Shown one piece after another: positions 7,659-16,823 of a DNA stretch of 64,000 nt. Location: positions 1 to 64,000 of IMG/VR virus record IMGVR_UViG_3300043449_002191, one strand, 5' to 3'. This DNA comes from a virus. Both the position numbers and the translations under genes were made by a program. The notes beneath the pieces were generated by a model that was given only the letters and a program-made list of their open reading frames with translations, made no database searches and was not told the origin of the DNA. Position 1 is the first letter of the stretch. The number at the start of each line of letters is the position of its first letter.

Positions 7659-10433
7659 ATGGCTCAATCATTTACTAACGAAGACGGTATTACGCTGATA
7701 AATCCAGGTACTTATGTATCAGTATCTGTTAAATCTGGACAAGGAGCTATTGCTTCTGCCGGAGTTGTTACACTCATCGGTGAAGCTGATGAAGGAGACG
7801 GATTCCTTTCTGAATCTGATCTCGCTGATGTAGCATTTACCCCTGATCAATATGGTAAAGTATTGCTCAAGTACGGTTCTGGTCGCATCGTTGATGCCTT
7901 CAGAGCTATTGTTGCTGCTGCTAACGATCCTAATATCGCAGGCGCTGTAACACTAGTAAGAATTTTAAAAACAAACCAATCAACTGCTGCCTCTGCATTG
8001 ATGTCAAAAATCCAAGCTGACTACGCTGAACTTAAAGCTCGTAAAGCTGGTGCCCCTGGAAATACTATCCGCTTTAAATCAGAAGCTGTATCTGTAGAAG
8101 TTGCTCCTGAAACAGGAAAAATCTCTTACGCTCCTCTTTTGACTGGAAGCGCATCTTTGGGAGTTCGTGCTAACGGATTGATCAACTCTTCTATTTCTGT
8201 ATCTGCTAAACAATCTGCTGAAGCTCTTGTAGCTTCTATTGAAGATTTACAAAAAGGTATCCTAGCTAAAGGTGGGCAAGAAAAACTTATCTTGCCTGCT
8301 GCTGGAACTACAATTAGTTTAGCCGCTGCCGATGCATCTACAATTGTAATCACACTTGCTACTGGCTCTCAATGGACAGAAGTTCCTGAAGCTGGCGATA
8401 CTCTTGTTATCCCTGCTAACGGTGATTACTCTGCTGCTCAAGATTCTGCTATCTCTGGTGCTGCTGGAGAAAACGTAGGTACATACATCGTTCAAGATGC
8501 TACAAATACTTTGACTTCAGCTACTATCACTGCTAAGAAAATTTCTGCTGCAGGATCTCTTGCTGGAGATTCTGGCACAGTAAGTGTAGATAAGCGTGAT
8601 ATCGTTATCTACAAACAAATCGAAATCAAAAACCTTTCTGGTCAAGACCTTAAAGCCCTTGTAGGAGTCGATGGGTCTTACCAATCTACTCTCAATGATG
8701 GTGTTAACGCAAAAATCCAACTTCCTGCTGGAAAAGTTTTTGCAACTCAACCTAAAGCTGGAGACATTGCGGTATTAGAAGCTGCTTTCTGTTCTGTTGC
8801 TGCTGGTTTCTACCAAGTTGTTAGCGCTACAACTAACACTGTAACTTTAACTAGACTTTCAGAAGGAAGCTCTGGATCTACCACTTCTTCTGAAGCTGTA
8901 GCTGCTCCAGTAGAAGAAGCTACTCAACCTATGAAATTGATGCAAAAAGAGATCGATGGACTCGGTAAAACTCTTTGTATCGAAGGTGACGTAGAAGCTA
9001 TCTTCAAAAAAGCTGATGGGTCTGCTGCTGGACTTTCTAACAAACAACTTATTTCTGCTTCTGAATATAAGAACCAAATGACATACACTAAAGGTGATGC
9101 TTCTGAGTCTCTTAAAGCTGGCGGTGAAGTTGTACTCCTCGTTGGATGCTCTGAAGAAGATGCTACAATGGTTATCGATGATTCTAAAATTGACTTTAAA
9201 GTTGCATCTGTAACTAGATTTTCTGCCTCCTATAAAGACTTTAAAACACTTTCTGACCTTGCTTCTTATATCAGCTCTCAGACTAACTTCTCTGCGTCAG
9301 TTGCTTCTTCTAAGTACGCTGCAGCTAAACCTGCTGACTTAGATAACGGCACATTTGCTATCTCTGGACTTGAGTCTCATAAGAACGGAAGAATTAAGAG
9401 AGATGCTTCTGAGTGGGCTAAAGCAAACGCTGGGTCTACACTTGTAGCTGTTACTCTTAAGGCTGAAGCTGGTCTTCCTGTTACTTCTGCTGACAAGTTC
9501 TTGACTGGTGGAGCTAAGAACGGAACTACTTCTGCTCTTATCACTACAGCTATTGACGCTGCAGAAAAACTTGAAACAAACTTTGTTGTACCTCTTTTCT
9601 CAGTAGATGCTGATGCAGACATCGAGCAGAGCGAAACTGAAAGCTCTTCCACTTATACAATTGATGCCATCAATGCTTACGCTAAAGCACACGTCATCAA
9701 AATGTCTGCCATCAAAATGAAGAAAAACAGAGTAGCACTTCTTTCTAAAGAATCATCTTACGATGCTGCTAAGGAAGCTGCCGGAGAACTTTCTTCTTAC
9801 AGAACTTATCTCTGCGTACAAAAAGCTAAAAACGTATCTTCTACTGGTGAAATCAAGATGTACCAACCTTGGATGTCTGCAATTATCGCTGCTGGAATGC
9901 AAGCTGCTGCAGGTTACAAAGGTATTGTTAAGAAGTTTGCCAATGTAACTGGTATCGCTACTCCAGAAGGCGACTTCGACCCGAACCTCCCTGGTGATTC
10001 TGAAGATGCATTGAAAGCCGGAATCCTTTTTATGGAAAAAGTTCCAACTGGTGGATTCCGCTGGGTATCTGATCAATCTACATACAGCTTAGACAATAAC
10101 TTTGTCTATAACAGCTTACAAGCTGTCTATATCAGCGACCTTATCACACTTACTCTTATTGATCGTTTTGATAAGCTTGTTGTTGGTAAATCAGTTGCTC
10201 AAATGACTGCAAATGCCGCTCTTTCAATCCTTGAAGCTGAAATGTTTAACTTCCAGCGTCTACGTTGGATTGCTTCTTCCGATGATGCTCCTAAAGGATA
10301 CAAGAATGCAACTGCCACACTTAACGGTGGAGTAATGGAAATTGCTGTAGAAATCAAATTGGCAGGACTTATTTACTTTGTTCCTATCAGCCTTTCTATC
10401 AGTCAAGTTACTCAGACAGCGGCTCAACAATAA
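7659..10433 (+). CDS. Contractile tail sheath protein
   Basis: A 924-residue protein whose start matches phage tail sheath N-termini (INPGTYVSV followed by a small-residue stretch and VTLIGEADEG). The C-terminal about 190 residues (from MYQPWMSAII to FVPISLSIS) match the conserved sheath core that packs on the tube and links neighbouring subunits. T4 gp18 is about 660 residues, so this is a long sheath. The extra length lies in the middle, where Ala/Ser/Thr-rich beta-type segments and a Ser/Thr/Glu linker near residue 405 suggest inserted outward-facing domains. RBS GGAGG and the late motif precede it, and a hairpin terminator follows. It contracts to drive the tube through the host envelope. 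Confidence 0.85.
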   Translation: MAQSFTNEDGITLINPGTYVSVSVKSGQGAIASAGVVTLIGEADEGDGFLSESDLADVAFTPDQYGKVLLKYGSGRIVDAFRAIVAAANDPNIAGAVTLVRILKTNQSTAASALMSKIQADYAELKARKAGAPGNTIRFKSEAVSVEVAPETGKISYAPLLTGSASLGVRANGLINSSISVSAKQSAEALVASIEDLQKGILAKGGQEKLILPAAGTTISLAAADASTIVITLATGSQWTEVPEAGDTLVIPANGDYSAAQDSAISGAAGENVGTYIVQDATNTLTSATITAKKISAAGSLAGDSGTVSVDKRDIVIYKQIEIKNLSGQDLKALVGVDGSYQSTLNDGVNAKIQLPAGKVFATQPKAGDIAVLEAAFCSVAAGFYQVVSATTNTVTLTRLSEGSSGSTTSSEAVAAPVEEATQPMKLMQKEIDGLGKTLCIEGDVEAIFKKADGSAAGLSNKQLISASEYKNQMTYTKGDASESLKAGGEVVLLVGCSEEDATMVIDDSKIDFKVASVTRFSASYKDFKTLSDLASYISSQTNFSASVASSKYAAAKPADLDNGTFAISGLESHKNGRIKRDASEWAKANAGSTLVAVTLKAEAGLPVTSADKFLTGGAKNGTTSALITTAIDAAEKLETNFVVPLFSVDADADIEQSETESSSTYTIDAINAYAKAHVIKMSAIKMKKNRVALLSKESSYDAAKEAAGELSSYRTYLCVQKAKNVSSTGEIKMYQPWMSAIIAAGMQAAAGYKGIVKKFANVTGIATPEGDFDPNLPGDSEDALKAGILFMEKVPTGGFRWVSDQSTYSLDNNFVYNSLQAVYISDLITLTLIDRFDKLVVGKSVAQMTANAALSILEAEMFNFQRLRWIASSDDAPKGYKNATATLNGGVMEIAVEIKLAGLIYFVPISLSISQVTQTAAQQ

Positions 10434-10460
10434 TAAATAAAGCTCAATAAAGCGCAAATG

Positions 10461-10496
10461 ACCTATCCTATACTTTAGGGTAGGTTTTTTGTTTTT
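10461..10496 (+). terminator. Rho-independent terminator after tail sheath gene
   Basis: Nine-pair stem (ACCTATCCT pairing with AGGGTAGGT, one G-T pair) with a short loop, followed by TTTTTTGTTTTT. It lies 27 bases after the sheath stop codon. Confidence 0.85.
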
Positions 10497-10521
10497 AAGG
10501 GTATAATTATAAGTGCAATAA

Positions 10522-10530
10522 CCTAATCTT
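10522..10530 (+). promoter_or_regulatory. Late motif CCTAATCTT
   Basis: Lies downstream of the sheath terminator and 35 bases before the 10566 gene. Being just after a terminator supports a transcription-start role. Confidence 0.7.
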
Positions 10531-10565
10531 AATAGAGACAAACCTTGCTTATATAAGGGGGCAAA

Positions 10566-10907
10566 ATGGCTATTCTTAGTGGGTTATCTGGGGTACAAAA
10601 AGGCGAATTAAGTACAGTAACTCTGGATAAAGCTGCCTTATTTGCTTTGCCAGCAATTACAGGATATTACGCAGTTCAAGCAAATGTAAAAAAGGCAATT
10701 TTTTACTACAAAGAGACTACTGTAGGTCAAAAAGAAGTATTAACTTTTGATCTTTCACAAGCTACACCGTCTACTACAACTACATTTTCTTTAAAAGCTG
10801 AAAATCAATGGGAAATCTTTAAAATTATTCTAGAAGACTTCGATAGCGGCTTTTTTGTAATTGAGGGTAACGACCTACCTTCTGATATTGATATTAACTT
10901 TGTATAA
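10566..10907 (+). CDS. Small virion-associated domain protein, paralogue 1 of 3
   Basis: A 113-residue protein of predicted beta-sandwich character. It is clearly paralogous to the first about 117 residues of the next gene and to the 116-residue gene at 13774. Shared features are LSG/S-x-x-KG, TLDKA-x-LFAL, a YK-x-x-x-x-x-QKE-L-x-FD core, and DFD-x-x-x-F-V then DLP-x-D-I near the end. The three are consecutive between the sheath and the tube. A decoration or docking domain on the tail or head is inferred; function is unknown. RBS is GGGGG just before the ATG. Confidence 0.6.
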   Translation: MAILSGLSGVQKGELSTVTLDKAALFALPAITGYYAVQANVKKAIFYYKETTVGQKEVLTFDLSQATPSTTTTFSLKAENQWEIFKIILEDFDSGFFVIEGNDLPSDIDINFV

Positions 10908-10925
10908 GATTAAACGAGGACTAAA

Positions 10926-13760
10926 ATGACGATATTAAGCGGATTAAGTGCTTTAGAAAAAGGTCAACAAGGTACAGCTACTTTAGATAAGGCTGGACTA
11001 TTTGCCTTAGCTCCAATAGCTGCTGACCCATATTTTTCTGTACAATCAAACGTAGATAAAGCTTTATTTTTCTATAAAGCTACAAATTCTACCCAAAAAG
11101 AAATTCTGATTTTTGACTTAAGCCAAGCTCAACCAGAGGCTATAGCTAGTTTTTCAGAAACGGCACTAAATGATTGGGAAATTGAAAAAATTATTTTAAC
11201 TGATTTTGACGGCGGATCTTTTATTGTACAAAATGGTGATTTACCGACAGACATACAAATTCAATTACCTAACTTAGTGACATTTACTGAAACAATTTCT
11301 GGCGTATCTAAAATTAATGCTGTAGTAAGAACATCAGCAATCCAATCAGATGGTAAGATTTTATTGGGTGGAGATTTTACAAATTATGGAGGCACAATAG
11401 GCAGAAATAAGCTTATTAGATTAAATGCTGACGGTACATTAGATACAGCATTTTGTGTAAACGCTGTTGATGGATATAAATTTAGCAATATAGTTTGGGC
11501 AATAGCAGTTCAATCAGATGGTAAGATTCTTGTTGGTGGAGATTTTACAAATTATGGATTCACATCAGGTAGAGGCAGGCTTATTAGATTAAATGCTGAC
11601 GGTACATTAGATTTAGATACAAGTACTCCTAATGGTCAGCATTTTCATACTAATGCAGTTGATGCAACCAAGTTTAACAATACAGTTTACTCAATAGCAG
11701 TCCAGTCAGACGGTAAGATTCTAGTAGGCGGAAACTTTTCAAACTATGCAGGTACAACAAATAGAAATAGGCTTATTAGATTAAATGCCCATGGTACATT
11801 AGATTTAGATACAAATACCCCTAATACTGCACATTTTCATACTAATGCAGTTGATGCAGCTAAGTTTAGCAATACAGTCTGGACAATAGCAGTCCAATCA
11901 GATGGTAAGATTCTAGTAGGCGGAAGCTTTTCAAACTATGCAGGTACAACAAATAGAAGCTATTTAATTAGATTAAATGCCCATGGTACATTAGATTTAG
12001 ATACAAATACCCCTAATACTGCACATTTTCATACTAATGCAGTTGATGCAGCTAAGTTTAACAATACAGTTTACTCAATAGCAGTTCAATCAGACGGTAA
12101 AATTCTTGTTGGTGGAGATTTTTCAAGTTATGCAAGTACATCAGGTAGAAATAGACTTGTTAGATTAAATGCTCATGGTACACTAGACACATCATTTTGT
12201 GCTAATGCATCTGATTCGTTTAAAATTAATAATATAGTTTTCTCAATAGCAGTCCAATCAGATGGTAAGATTCTAGTAGGCGGAGACTTCACTAATTATT
12301 CTTTTGTATCAAACAGAAATAGACTAATTAAATTAAATGCCGATGGAAGCTTAAATACTGCATTTTGTGCTAATGCATCTGATGGAGATAAATTTAATGC
12401 CATAGTTTATTCAATAAAGGTTCGATCAGATGACAGTTTGGCAGTAAGCGGATTTTTTAATGGCGGCTACGATAAAAATACTCGCTTTACAATAATTAAT
12501 TCTGACGGAACATTTAATCAAACGACTTTAGAAATATCGGGAATTGGAGCTAAAGTTCCAGTTGGTACAATTTTGGCAATAGCAGTACAGTCAGACGGTA
12601 AGATTCTAGTAGGCGGAGCATTTCAACGATATGGGGGAGTATTAAACAGAAACTATTTAGTTAGATTAAATGCTGATGGTACATTAGATACAGCATTTTG
12701 CACTAATGCAGTTGATGGAGCCAAGTTTAGCAATACAGTCTGGGCAATAGCAGTCCAGTCAGACGGTAAGATTCTAGTAGGTGGATCATTTACAAGTTAT
12801 GGTACGGCAGGTAGAAACTATTTAATTAGGTTAAACTCCACTGGAACTTTAGATTTAGATACAAGTACTCCTAATAGTCAGCATTTTCATACTAATGCAG
12901 TTGATGGAGCCAAGTTTAACAATACAGTTTACTCAATAGCAGTCCAGTCAGACGGTAAGATTCTAGTAGGTGGAGATTTTATAAATTATGCAGGTACAAC
13001 AAATAGAAATAGGCTTATTAGATTAAATGCTCACGGTACATTAGATTTAGATACAAATACTTCTAATAGTCAGCATTTTCATACTAATGCAGTTGATGCA
13101 ACCAAGTTTAACAATACAGTTTACTCAATAGCAGTCCAATCAGATGGTAAGATTCTTGTTGGTGGAGCCTTTTCAAGTTATGCAGGTACAACAAATAGAA
13201 GCTATTTAATTAGATTAAATGCTCACGGTACATTAGATTTAGATACAAGTACTCCTAATAGTCAGCATTTTCATACTAATGCAGTTGATGCAGCTAAGTT
13301 TGGTGCAATAATTAGGACTGTATACGTACAGTCTGATGGAACAATTCTAGTAGGTGGAGACTTTTTTCATTATGGAGGCACAACAGGTAGAAGTAAGGTT
13401 GTTAAATTAAATGCTCACGGTACACTAGACACATCATTTTGTGCTAATGCAGTTGATGGATCTAAATTAAATGGAAGTATCTATATAGCTAAACCACAAT
13501 TAGATGGCAAAATTTTAATAGGTGGAGGGCTTATAAATTATGCAGGCGTAACAGGTAGAAACTACTTAGTTCGATTAAATGCTGATGGTACATTAGACAC
13601 AGCATTTTGCACTAGTGCAATTGATGTAGGAAAATTTAACAATCCGCCTTATACAGCAGTTGATCAATTAGATGGCAAATTGTTTATAGGTGGAGAATTT
13701 ACCACTTATGCAGGTAAATACGATAGATTAATCGTATTAAAAAATGGTCAAATATTTTAA
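10926..13760 (+). CDS. Delta-60-type repeat protein with virion-docking N-terminal domain
   Basis: A 944-residue protein. Residues 1 to about 117 are a paralogue of the small proteins encoded on either side. From about residue 135 to the end there are 14 repeats of 50-66 residues with the core AVQSDGKILVGG-x-F-x-x-Y, then R-L-x-RLNADGTLDT-x-F, matching the delta-60 repeat family of predicted beta-propeller blades. The seventh repeat is degenerate (KVRSDDSLAVSG), splitting the array in half. Several repeats carry an extra segment with HFHTNAVD. It is likely a surface-exposed adhesion or receptor-binding protein anchored by its N-terminal domain. RBS CGAGGA precedes the ATG. Confidence 0.7.
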   Translation: MTILSGLSALEKGQQGTATLDKAGLFALAPIAADPYFSVQSNVDKALFFYKATNSTQKEILIFDLSQAQPEAIASFSETALNDWEIEKIILTDFDGGSFIVQNGDLPTDIQIQLPNLVTFTETISGVSKINAVVRTSAIQSDGKILLGGDFTNYGGTIGRNKLIRLNADGTLDTAFCVNAVDGYKFSNIVWAIAVQSDGKILVGGDFTNYGFTSGRGRLIRLNADGTLDLDTSTPNGQHFHTNAVDATKFNNTVYSIAVQSDGKILVGGNFSNYAGTTNRNRLIRLNAHGTLDLDTNTPNTAHFHTNAVDAAKFSNTVWTIAVQSDGKILVGGSFSNYAGTTNRSYLIRLNAHGTLDLDTNTPNTAHFHTNAVDAAKFNNTVYSIAVQSDGKILVGGDFSSYASTSGRNRLVRLNAHGTLDTSFCANASDSFKINNIVFSIAVQSDGKILVGGDFTNYSFVSNRNRLIKLNADGSLNTAFCANASDGDKFNAIVYSIKVRSDDSLAVSGFFNGGYDKNTRFTIINSDGTFNQTTLEISGIGAKVPVGTILAIAVQSDGKILVGGAFQRYGGVLNRNYLVRLNADGTLDTAFCTNAVDGAKFSNTVWAIAVQSDGKILVGGSFTSYGTAGRNYLIRLNSTGTLDLDTSTPNSQHFHTNAVDGAKFNNTVYSIAVQSDGKILVGGDFINYAGTTNRNRLIRLNAHGTLDLDTNTSNSQHFHTNAVDATKFNNTVYSIAVQSDGKILVGGAFSSYAGTTNRSYLIRLNAHGTLDLDTSTPNSQHFHTNAVDAAKFGAIIRTVYVQSDGTILVGGDFFHYGGTTGRSKVVKLNAHGTLDTSFCANAVDGSKLNGSIYIAKPQLDGKILIGGGLINYAGVTGRNYLVRLNADGTLDTAFCTSAIDVGKFNNPPYTAVDQLDGKLFIGGEFTTYAGKYDRLIVLKNGQIF
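11330..13757 (+). repeat. Coding tandem array of 14 delta-60-type repeats
   Basis: The repeat core (CAATCAGATGGTAAGATT and close variants) recurs at intervals of roughly 150-200 bases. Repeats 3, 4, 10 and 11 are nearly identical at DNA level, which indicates recent duplication or homogenisation. Confidence 0.85.
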
Positions 13761-13773
13761 TTAGGAGATTAAA

Positions 13774-14124
13774 ATGGCATTGATAAATGGAATAAATTCC
13801 GTAACAAAAGGCTCATCAGCGTCTTTGACTTTAGATAAAGCAGTCTTATTTGCACTACCCTCAGTAGTGGCTAGCGCACATTTTAGCGATCAGACAAATG
13901 TTAAGTTGGTAAAAATTAAATATAAATCTAGTCCAGGTAACCAAACCAAAGTCTTGACTTTTGAAGCTTCTCAGACTACCCCATCTGCGTCAATTCTTTT
14001 TTCTCTTAAGGCTAGAGATTTATTTCAAGTAGAAGAAATTATTCTCGTTGACTTTGACGATGCCTTTTTGTTAGTACAAAGTGTCGATATTCCTACTGGA
14101 TTAAATATTGAATTTGGACCATAA
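13774..14124 (+). CDS. Small virion-associated domain protein, paralogue 3 of 3
   Basis: A 116-residue stand-alone copy of the domain found at 10566 and at the N-terminus of the delta-60 protein. It keeps KGSSASLTLDKAVLFALP, the KIKYKS strand and the VDFDDAFLLVQ-x-x-D-IPTG ending. RBS AGGAG lies 8 bases before the ATG, and the gene follows the repeat protein closely (13-base gap), so they are probably co-transcribed. It could form mixed assemblies with the repeat-bearing version, setting how many propellers a virion carries; this is inference. Confidence 0.6.
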   Translation: MALINGINSVTKGSSASLTLDKAVLFALPSVVASAHFSDQTNVKLVKIKYKSSPGNQTKVLTFEASQTTPSASILFSLKARDLFQVEEIILVDFDDAFLLVQSVDIPTGLNIEFGP

Positions 14125-14198
14125 ACATTAATAAAATTAAATAGATAGAGTGCCTAAAAATATTCTATTTATTTTCCTACCCATAACACATTAAAAAA

Positions 14199-14207
14199 CC
14201 TAATCTT
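14199..14207 (+). promoter_or_regulatory. Late motif CCTAATCTT
   Basis: Ends 21 bases before the tail tube ATG at 14229, in a non-coding gap of about 100 bases. Confidence 0.7.
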
Positions 14208-14228
14208 TTCAGTATATAGGAGTTAATC

Positions 14229-14705
14229 ATGGCTAAAGCTCAAATTTTAACAGGTGCGAGGGCAAAAATCCTAATCAACGGTAACCCCGTCGGCCTTTTT
14301 ACACAATGCAGCTGGTCTATCAGACAAGATAAACAACCTGCTTTTATTCTTGGCAGACACAATCCTGCTGAACTTGTACCTACATCACAAGAGCCTGTTT
14401 CTATCAGCTTAACTGGCTACAGAGTTATAGATGCTGGACCTTACAAAGTTGCTAATGCTACACTTTTAAGAAATCTTTTAAATGAAGAAGATTTTACAGT
14501 TGAAATTATTGATCGTCAAACTGGTAAGCCAATTTTTAAAGCTGAAGGTTGTCGTGTTACTGGATGGTCTTCTGGTGTTGCTGCAAGGTCTACTAGCGAT
14601 ATCCGTGTAGATATTACTGCAATCAGAGCCGAAGATGAGTATGGCTCTTCTGTAGGTGGAGATGACGAAACTAATAGCGCATCTAACCTAAGCGATGGAA
14701 CGTAA
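14229..14705 (+). CDS. Tail tube protein
   Basis: A 158-residue protein with the size and strand pattern of contractile-tail tube proteins (T4 gp19 is 163 residues). Features include an early FTQCSWSI strand, PVSISLTGYRV, a helix NATLLRNLLN, and a beta-hairpin-rich C-terminal half ending DIRVDITAIRAEDE. It should form the inner tube of stacked hexamers inside the sheath. It has its own late motif, RBS TAGGAG and a strong terminator just after, giving a monocistronic, highly expressed unit as expected for a major tail protein. Confidence 0.75.
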   Translation: MAKAQILTGARAKILINGNPVGLFTQCSWSIRQDKQPAFILGRHNPAELVPTSQEPVSISLTGYRVIDAGPYKVANATLLRNLLNEEDFTVEIIDRQTGKPIFKAEGCRVTGWSSGVAARSTSDIRVDITAIRAEDEYGSSVGGDDETNSASNLSDGT

Positions 14706-14734
14706 TTAGTTACAATAAACAATTATTAAATCAA

Positions 14735-14759
14735 AAGGGTGCCTAACGGTGCCCTTTTT
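14735..14759 (+). terminator. Rho-independent terminator after tail tube gene
   Basis: Stem AAGGGTGCC / GGTGCCCTT (9 pairs with two G-T pairs), loop TAAC, then a T-run. It sits in the convergent gap between the tube gene and the minus-strand Rrf2-like gene; the reverse strand has AAAAGGGCACC, so it may serve both directions poorly. Confidence 0.85.
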
Positions 14760-14762
14760 AGT

Positions 14763-15095
14763 TTAAAGCAGCAAATCTTTTAAAAACTTAGTTAATGCTG
14801 CATCTATTTTAGAGCTTTTTTCTCCCACAGATTCAGATTGTTTAATATGATTTAATACAGATAATACATCATACAGACTAACGTCTTTGCCACTATCTAT
14901 TAATCCACCGCCTGGGCCACGAATAACAGTAACTAAACCATTTTTAGCCAATAATCTTACTGTTTTATGTAGAAAAAACTTAGTGGTCCCAATTTTAGCT
15001 GCTAAAGCATCAACATTCATTGGTTTACCAGTAGTATCATTTTTGAGTATCTCAAGCAGCTCTATAGATATTTTAACATCTTGAGGAATTTTCAT
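14763..15095 (-). CDS. Rrf2-family winged-helix transcription regulator
   Basis: A 110-residue protein with the Rrf2 winged helix: N-terminal ISIELLEIL, a recognition region ALAAKIGTTKFFLHKTVRLLAKNGLV, and the wing signature RGPGGGLI. Family members such as IscR and NsrR bind Fe-S clusters through three Cys after residue 90. This protein contains no cysteine at all, so it cannot be an Fe-S sensor of that type. It is the last gene of a minus-strand operon with the 285-residue gene (4-base overlap) and thyA. It may control host or phage early genes; the target is unknown. Confidence 0.75.
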   Translation of the reverse strand: MKIPQDVKISIELLEILKNDTTGKPMNVDALAAKIGTTKFFLHKTVRLLAKNGLVTVIRGPGGGLIDSGKDVSLYDVLSVLNHIKQSESVGEKSSKIDAALTKFLKDLLL

Positions 15096-15949
15096 TTAGA
15101 ATCCTTTTTAATATAAAATCTTCCAGTAGCCCATTTAGGGTCTGCAGGATAAAAATTTCTAGGGGCATCTAAACTAGCATAGGCTAAGGTTTTGTCTATT
15201 TCATATTTATCTACATCAGGATATTGACGTTTAATCCAATCAATAGACGCCTTTTCAAAAGCCTTCCGCTCTTTTCTTGTCCATAAAAGACTATCATATA
15301 ATGCCTGAGCTTTTTCTTTATCTCCCTTACATAGGCTAATGACTTTTTTCTGAAGCTGATCTAAAGGGCTTAAATCTTTAGTTACTGCATACCTAATACC
15401 TATCTTAACTTCTATGTAATCATTAGCTTTTAATAAAGCTAATTCATCTCTTAGAAGCTTAGCTTTTACGGCTTTAATAGCCTTATAATACGAAGGATAA
15501 AGCTTTTTATGTTGTTCTATTGTGTATACTCTAGGAACTCCAGTAATATCTAAATAAAATTGATTAGGTGCAGTCACAACATTACCTTTTAAGTCTTTAG
15601 TCTTAAGGGGTTGTTCTAGTAGTTTAATTTTTACAGCAGAAATCATAGCTACATAATCTTTTAGCTTGGGAGAATGCTCTCTATCAAAGCGAGCATCACT
15701 TTCATATAAAACATAAACTTCGCAGCCAATCCTTTGAGATAAATCCATTAGATCCAAATAATCATTTGTAAGGTTGAGGTCACCGTACCAGATTTTCCCA
15801 TGATCTTCAGTACATACGTTTGCATTAAAAACAATCAAATCTTTAGGATTTTCTTTTCTATATCTGCCCTTAGAATAGCAGATCAATCGACCCAAGTGAC
15901 CTAACAGTAGATTTGCGGTTTCTAAAGCTTCTTTTCTTGTAACTAACAT
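15092..15949 (-). CDS. Hypothetical phage protein, 285 aa
   Basis: I do not assign a family. The N-terminal half has alternating strand/helix character (DLIVFNANVC, KIWYGDLNLT, IGCEVYVLYE, DARFDRE), like a small alpha/beta domain with conserved acidic residues. The C-terminal half is Lys-rich and helical (KAIKAVKAKLL, DQLQKKVISLC), with a final WATGRFYI. Overlap of 4 bases with the Rrf2-like gene downstream and a GGAGG ribosome site with a nearby TATAAT upstream place it in a regulated minus-strand unit separate from, or following, thyA. Confidence 0.55.
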   Translation of the reverse strand: MLVTRKEALETANLLLGHLGRLICYSKGRYRKENPKDLIVFNANVCTEDHGKIWYGDLNLTNDYLDLMDLSQRIGCEVYVLYESDARFDREHSPKLKDYVAMISAVKIKLLEQPLKTKDLKGNVVTAPNQFYLDITGVPRVYTIEQHKKLYPSYYKAIKAVKAKLLRDELALLKANDYIEVKIGIRYAVTKDLSPLDQLQKKVISLCKGDKEKAQALYDSLLWTRKERKAFEKASIDWIKRQYPDVDKYEIDKTLAYASLDAPRNFYPADPKWATGRFYIKKDSK

Positions 15950-15966
15950 ACATCCTCCACAGGTAT

Positions 15967-15972
15967 ATTATA
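15967..15972 (-). promoter_or_regulatory. -10 box (TATAAT) before the 15949 gene
   Basis: On the minus strand the sequence reads TGTGGTATAAT, 17 bases before the start codon at 15949 and followed by GGAGG. The same TGWGGTATAAT context recurs before the genes starting at 59939 and 36047, with close variants elsewhere. No good -35 box is visible. Confidence 0.55.
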
Positions 15973-15985
15973 CCACAAAAATAGA

Positions 15986-16816
15986 CTATACACTAACTTT
16001 TCCCCCAAGGGACGGGTGAGATTCATAGCCTTCCAATTGAATATCTTCCATTTTAAAATCATCAATATTTTTAACATCAGGATTAAGTTTTAATTTACAC
16101 ATAGGAAAAGGCTTCCTGGCCATCTGCTCTTTAACTTGATCAATATGATTAGTATAAATATGAGCATCGCCAATTACATGAACAAAATCGCCTACCTCTA
16201 AACCGCAGACTTGAGCTATCATATGAGTTAATAAGGCGTAGCTAGCTATATTAAATGGAACTCCTAAGAATATGTCACCACTACGCTGATAAAGTTGACA
16301 GCTAAGTTTATTGTCACGAACATAGAACTGAAACATAGTATGACAAGCAGGCAGGCTTTGTTTGCTTAGGTCTGCAGGATTCCATGCACTTACAATTAAT
16401 CTGCGAGATTCAGGATTAGTTTTAATTTGCCCTATAACCTGAGCAATTTGATCAATAGTGCTGCCATCGGGAGATTGCCATGAACGCCATTGTTTCCCAT
16501 AAATGGGACCTAAGTCACCATCTTCTTTAGCCCATTCATCCCAAATGTTTACGCCCAGAGCTTTTAAATCATTATTGTTTGTGGAGCCAGACAAAAACCA
16601 AAGAAGCTCACCTTTAATACCTTTAAAAAATACTTTTTTTGTTGAAAGTAAAGGAAAGCCTTCACTTAGAGGAAACCGCATTCTTACCCCAAACAGACTA
16701 AGGGTTCCAGTGCCAGTCCTGTCCTTAGACTCTATTCCATGAATTAAAATTTCATTACATAAGTCTAGGTATTGATCATCAGCAATATTTATATCAAATT
16801 CGTAATCGTTAAACAT
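15986..16816 (-). CDS. thyA: Thymidylate synthase ThyA
   Basis: A 276-residue enzyme that methylates dUMP to dTMP using methylenetetrahydrofolate. Visible signatures: [13 protein letters not shown] near the N-terminus, the [10 protein letters not shown] segment, the active-site Cys in [13 protein letters not shown], the dUMP-binding arginines in [11 protein letters not shown] and [20 protein letters not shown], and the [13 protein letters not shown] tract. The length matches bacterial ThyA (about 264). It supplies dTTP for phage DNA synthesis. It is preceded by a 38-residue membrane protein gene only 7 bases away, in a minus-strand operon inserted among late structural genes. Confidence 0.97.
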   Translation of the reverse strand: MFNDYEFDINIADDQYLDLCNEILIHGIESKDRTGTGTLSLFGVRMRFPLSEGFPLLSTKKVFFKGIKGELLWFLSGSTNNNDLKALGVNIWDEWAKEDGDLGPIYGKQWRSWQSPDGSTIDQIAQVIGQIKTNPESRRLIVSAWNPADLSKQSLPACHTMFQFYVRDNKLSCQLYQRSGDIFLGVPFNIASYALLTHMIAQVCGLEVGDFVHVIGDAHIYTNHIDQVKEQMARKPFPMCKLKLNPDVKNIDDFKMEDIQLEGYESHPSLGGKVSV

Positions 16817-16823
16817 AAAACCC

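Noticed and set aside
11330-13757. Regular DNA repeats considered as a CRISPR array
   Set aside because: The repeats are in-frame protein repeats within one long gene, with variable lengths and no unique spacers.
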